DNA of 56,613 bases from Baaleninema simplex PCC 7105 (GTDB taxonomy: Bacteria > Cyanobacteriota > Cyanobacteriia > Cyanobacteriales > Geitlerinemataceae), in assembly GCF_000332355.1 (NCBI RefSeq), contig NZ_KB235959.1:179999-236611 (forward strand). Reading direction: 5' to 3'. Of this stretch, positions 56,348 to 56,613 are shown in pieces (within the stretch, counting starts at the first letter, position 1; each line of letters opens with the position of its first letter). The translations under genes and the position numbers were made by a program. Under the pieces are notes generated by a model. That model saw only the letters and a program-made list of their open reading frames with translations, was not told where the DNA came from and made no database searches.

Positions 56348-56613
56348 TCAAGGTATAAATCTGAATTGACTTAACTCGTCCACTTTATAAGTTACAATAA
56401 TATTTCTCGACAAAATTATGAAGTTTGGGAAAAATTGACACAAAAAAAGACAGTAAAACTGCCTCAGCAGCTTCACCAGGTTCATCACTAAAAAGGTCAG
56501 AGCGATGGAGGTTTCCGAAGTATTAGGCAGTTTAGCCATAACACGACTTAAGCTGAATCTTCTTTTGGCTTGTCCAAATTTCCCCTCGATTGCATTACGA
56601 ATGCGCTCATCTT
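56287..56613 (-). mobile_element. IS5-like element, 3' part (cut by window edge)
   Basis: AGGGTTTGCTGAAAAAG near 56287 has the form of an IS5-type terminal repeat. It is followed on the minus strand by the C-terminal part of a transposase. The other end lies beyond the window, so neither the full element nor a target duplication can be shown. Confidence 0.55.
56348..56613 (-). CDS. IS5-family transposase, C-terminal fragment at window edge
   Basis: Read inward from the right edge, the minus strand begins DERIRNAIEGKFGQAKRRFS, with the Glu of the DDE triad in NAIEGKFG. It continues with SETSIALTFLVMNLVKLLR, typical of IS5-family C termini. The frame stays open to 56348. The last 30 residues are hydrophobic and not conserved. 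The N-terminal catalytic part is outside the window, so integrity is unknown. Confidence 0.7.
   Translation of the reverse strand, partial: DERIRNAIEGKFGQAKRRFSLSRVMAKLPNTSETSIALTFLVMNLVKLLRQFYCLFLCQFFPNFIILSRNIIVTYKVDELSQFRFIP

Overview
The window looks like part of a cyanobacterial chromosome, probably from a filamentous, non-heterocystous lineage. The sequence directly shows psbA (photosystem II D1), a complete kaiA-kaiB-kaiC circadian clock operon, cyanobacterial MenG, an ArgZ/AgrE-type arginine dihydrolase, a GUN4-domain protein kinase and very frequent GCGATCGC (HIP1-like) octamers. A glycan cluster resembling the hormogonium polysaccharide (hps) genes suggests a motile filament. Exact taxonomy cannot be read from the window. 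Both window edges lie inside transposase genes.

Layout. 1-6354: an IS4-like element has removed the 5' end of one haemagglutinin-type (TpsA-like) gene. A second, complete TpsA-like gene follows. Between them lies a palindrome-rich, possibly non-autonomous IS200/IS605-like element. 6301-8869: Hsp70 homologue, 5-formyltetrahydrofolate cyclo-ligase and tRNA-Val(GAC). 9067-16163: a CBS-histidine kinase with two degenerate receivers, divergent from kaiABC, then a WD40 protein. 16248-19265: HAD phosphatase, PlsC-like acyltransferase, NrtS-like protein and ComFB-family protein, with a 122-bp MITE-like element. 19332-25803: DUF445, menG and a response regulator in one minus-strand run, then hisA and an SLH-fused FAD oxidoreductase.

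26154-32092: cupin and GNAT genes, an ISKra4-like insertion sequence nested in a MITE-like repeat, an AbiE-like toxin-antitoxin pair in AT-rich DNA, a zinc-ribbon/kinase/GUN4 protein and an intronless tRNA-Leu(UAA). 32093-38595: a long AT-rich leader, a DNRLRE-domain protein, a MASE1 histidine kinase and a GT2-GtrA protein. 38787-44554: five same-strand polysaccharide genes matching an hpsU-L-N-O-P order. 44602-50657: bioD, argZ/agrE, an amine-oxidase-like flavoenzyme, a HIT protein and psbA with a strong terminator. 50834-56613: a decaying IS607 (frameshifted TnpA, intact-looking TnpB), a UvrD-like helicase, prolyl aminopeptidase and the 3' part of an IS5-like element.

How the genes fit together. 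The core is housekeeping and photosynthesis: clock, quinone, histidine, biotin, arginine and D1. Mobile elements have repeatedly inserted at gene ends and changed them: the first TpsA gene has lost its N terminus, and the C termini of the GNAT and UvrD proteins appear to be supplied by inserted DNA. No CRISPR array, rRNA operon or prophage was seen. The points I find most worth a second look are the pseudoreceiver kinase beside kaiABC, the structured IS605-like element without a transposase, the nuclease-like AbiE antitoxin, and the unclassified N-terminal half of the DNRLRE protein.
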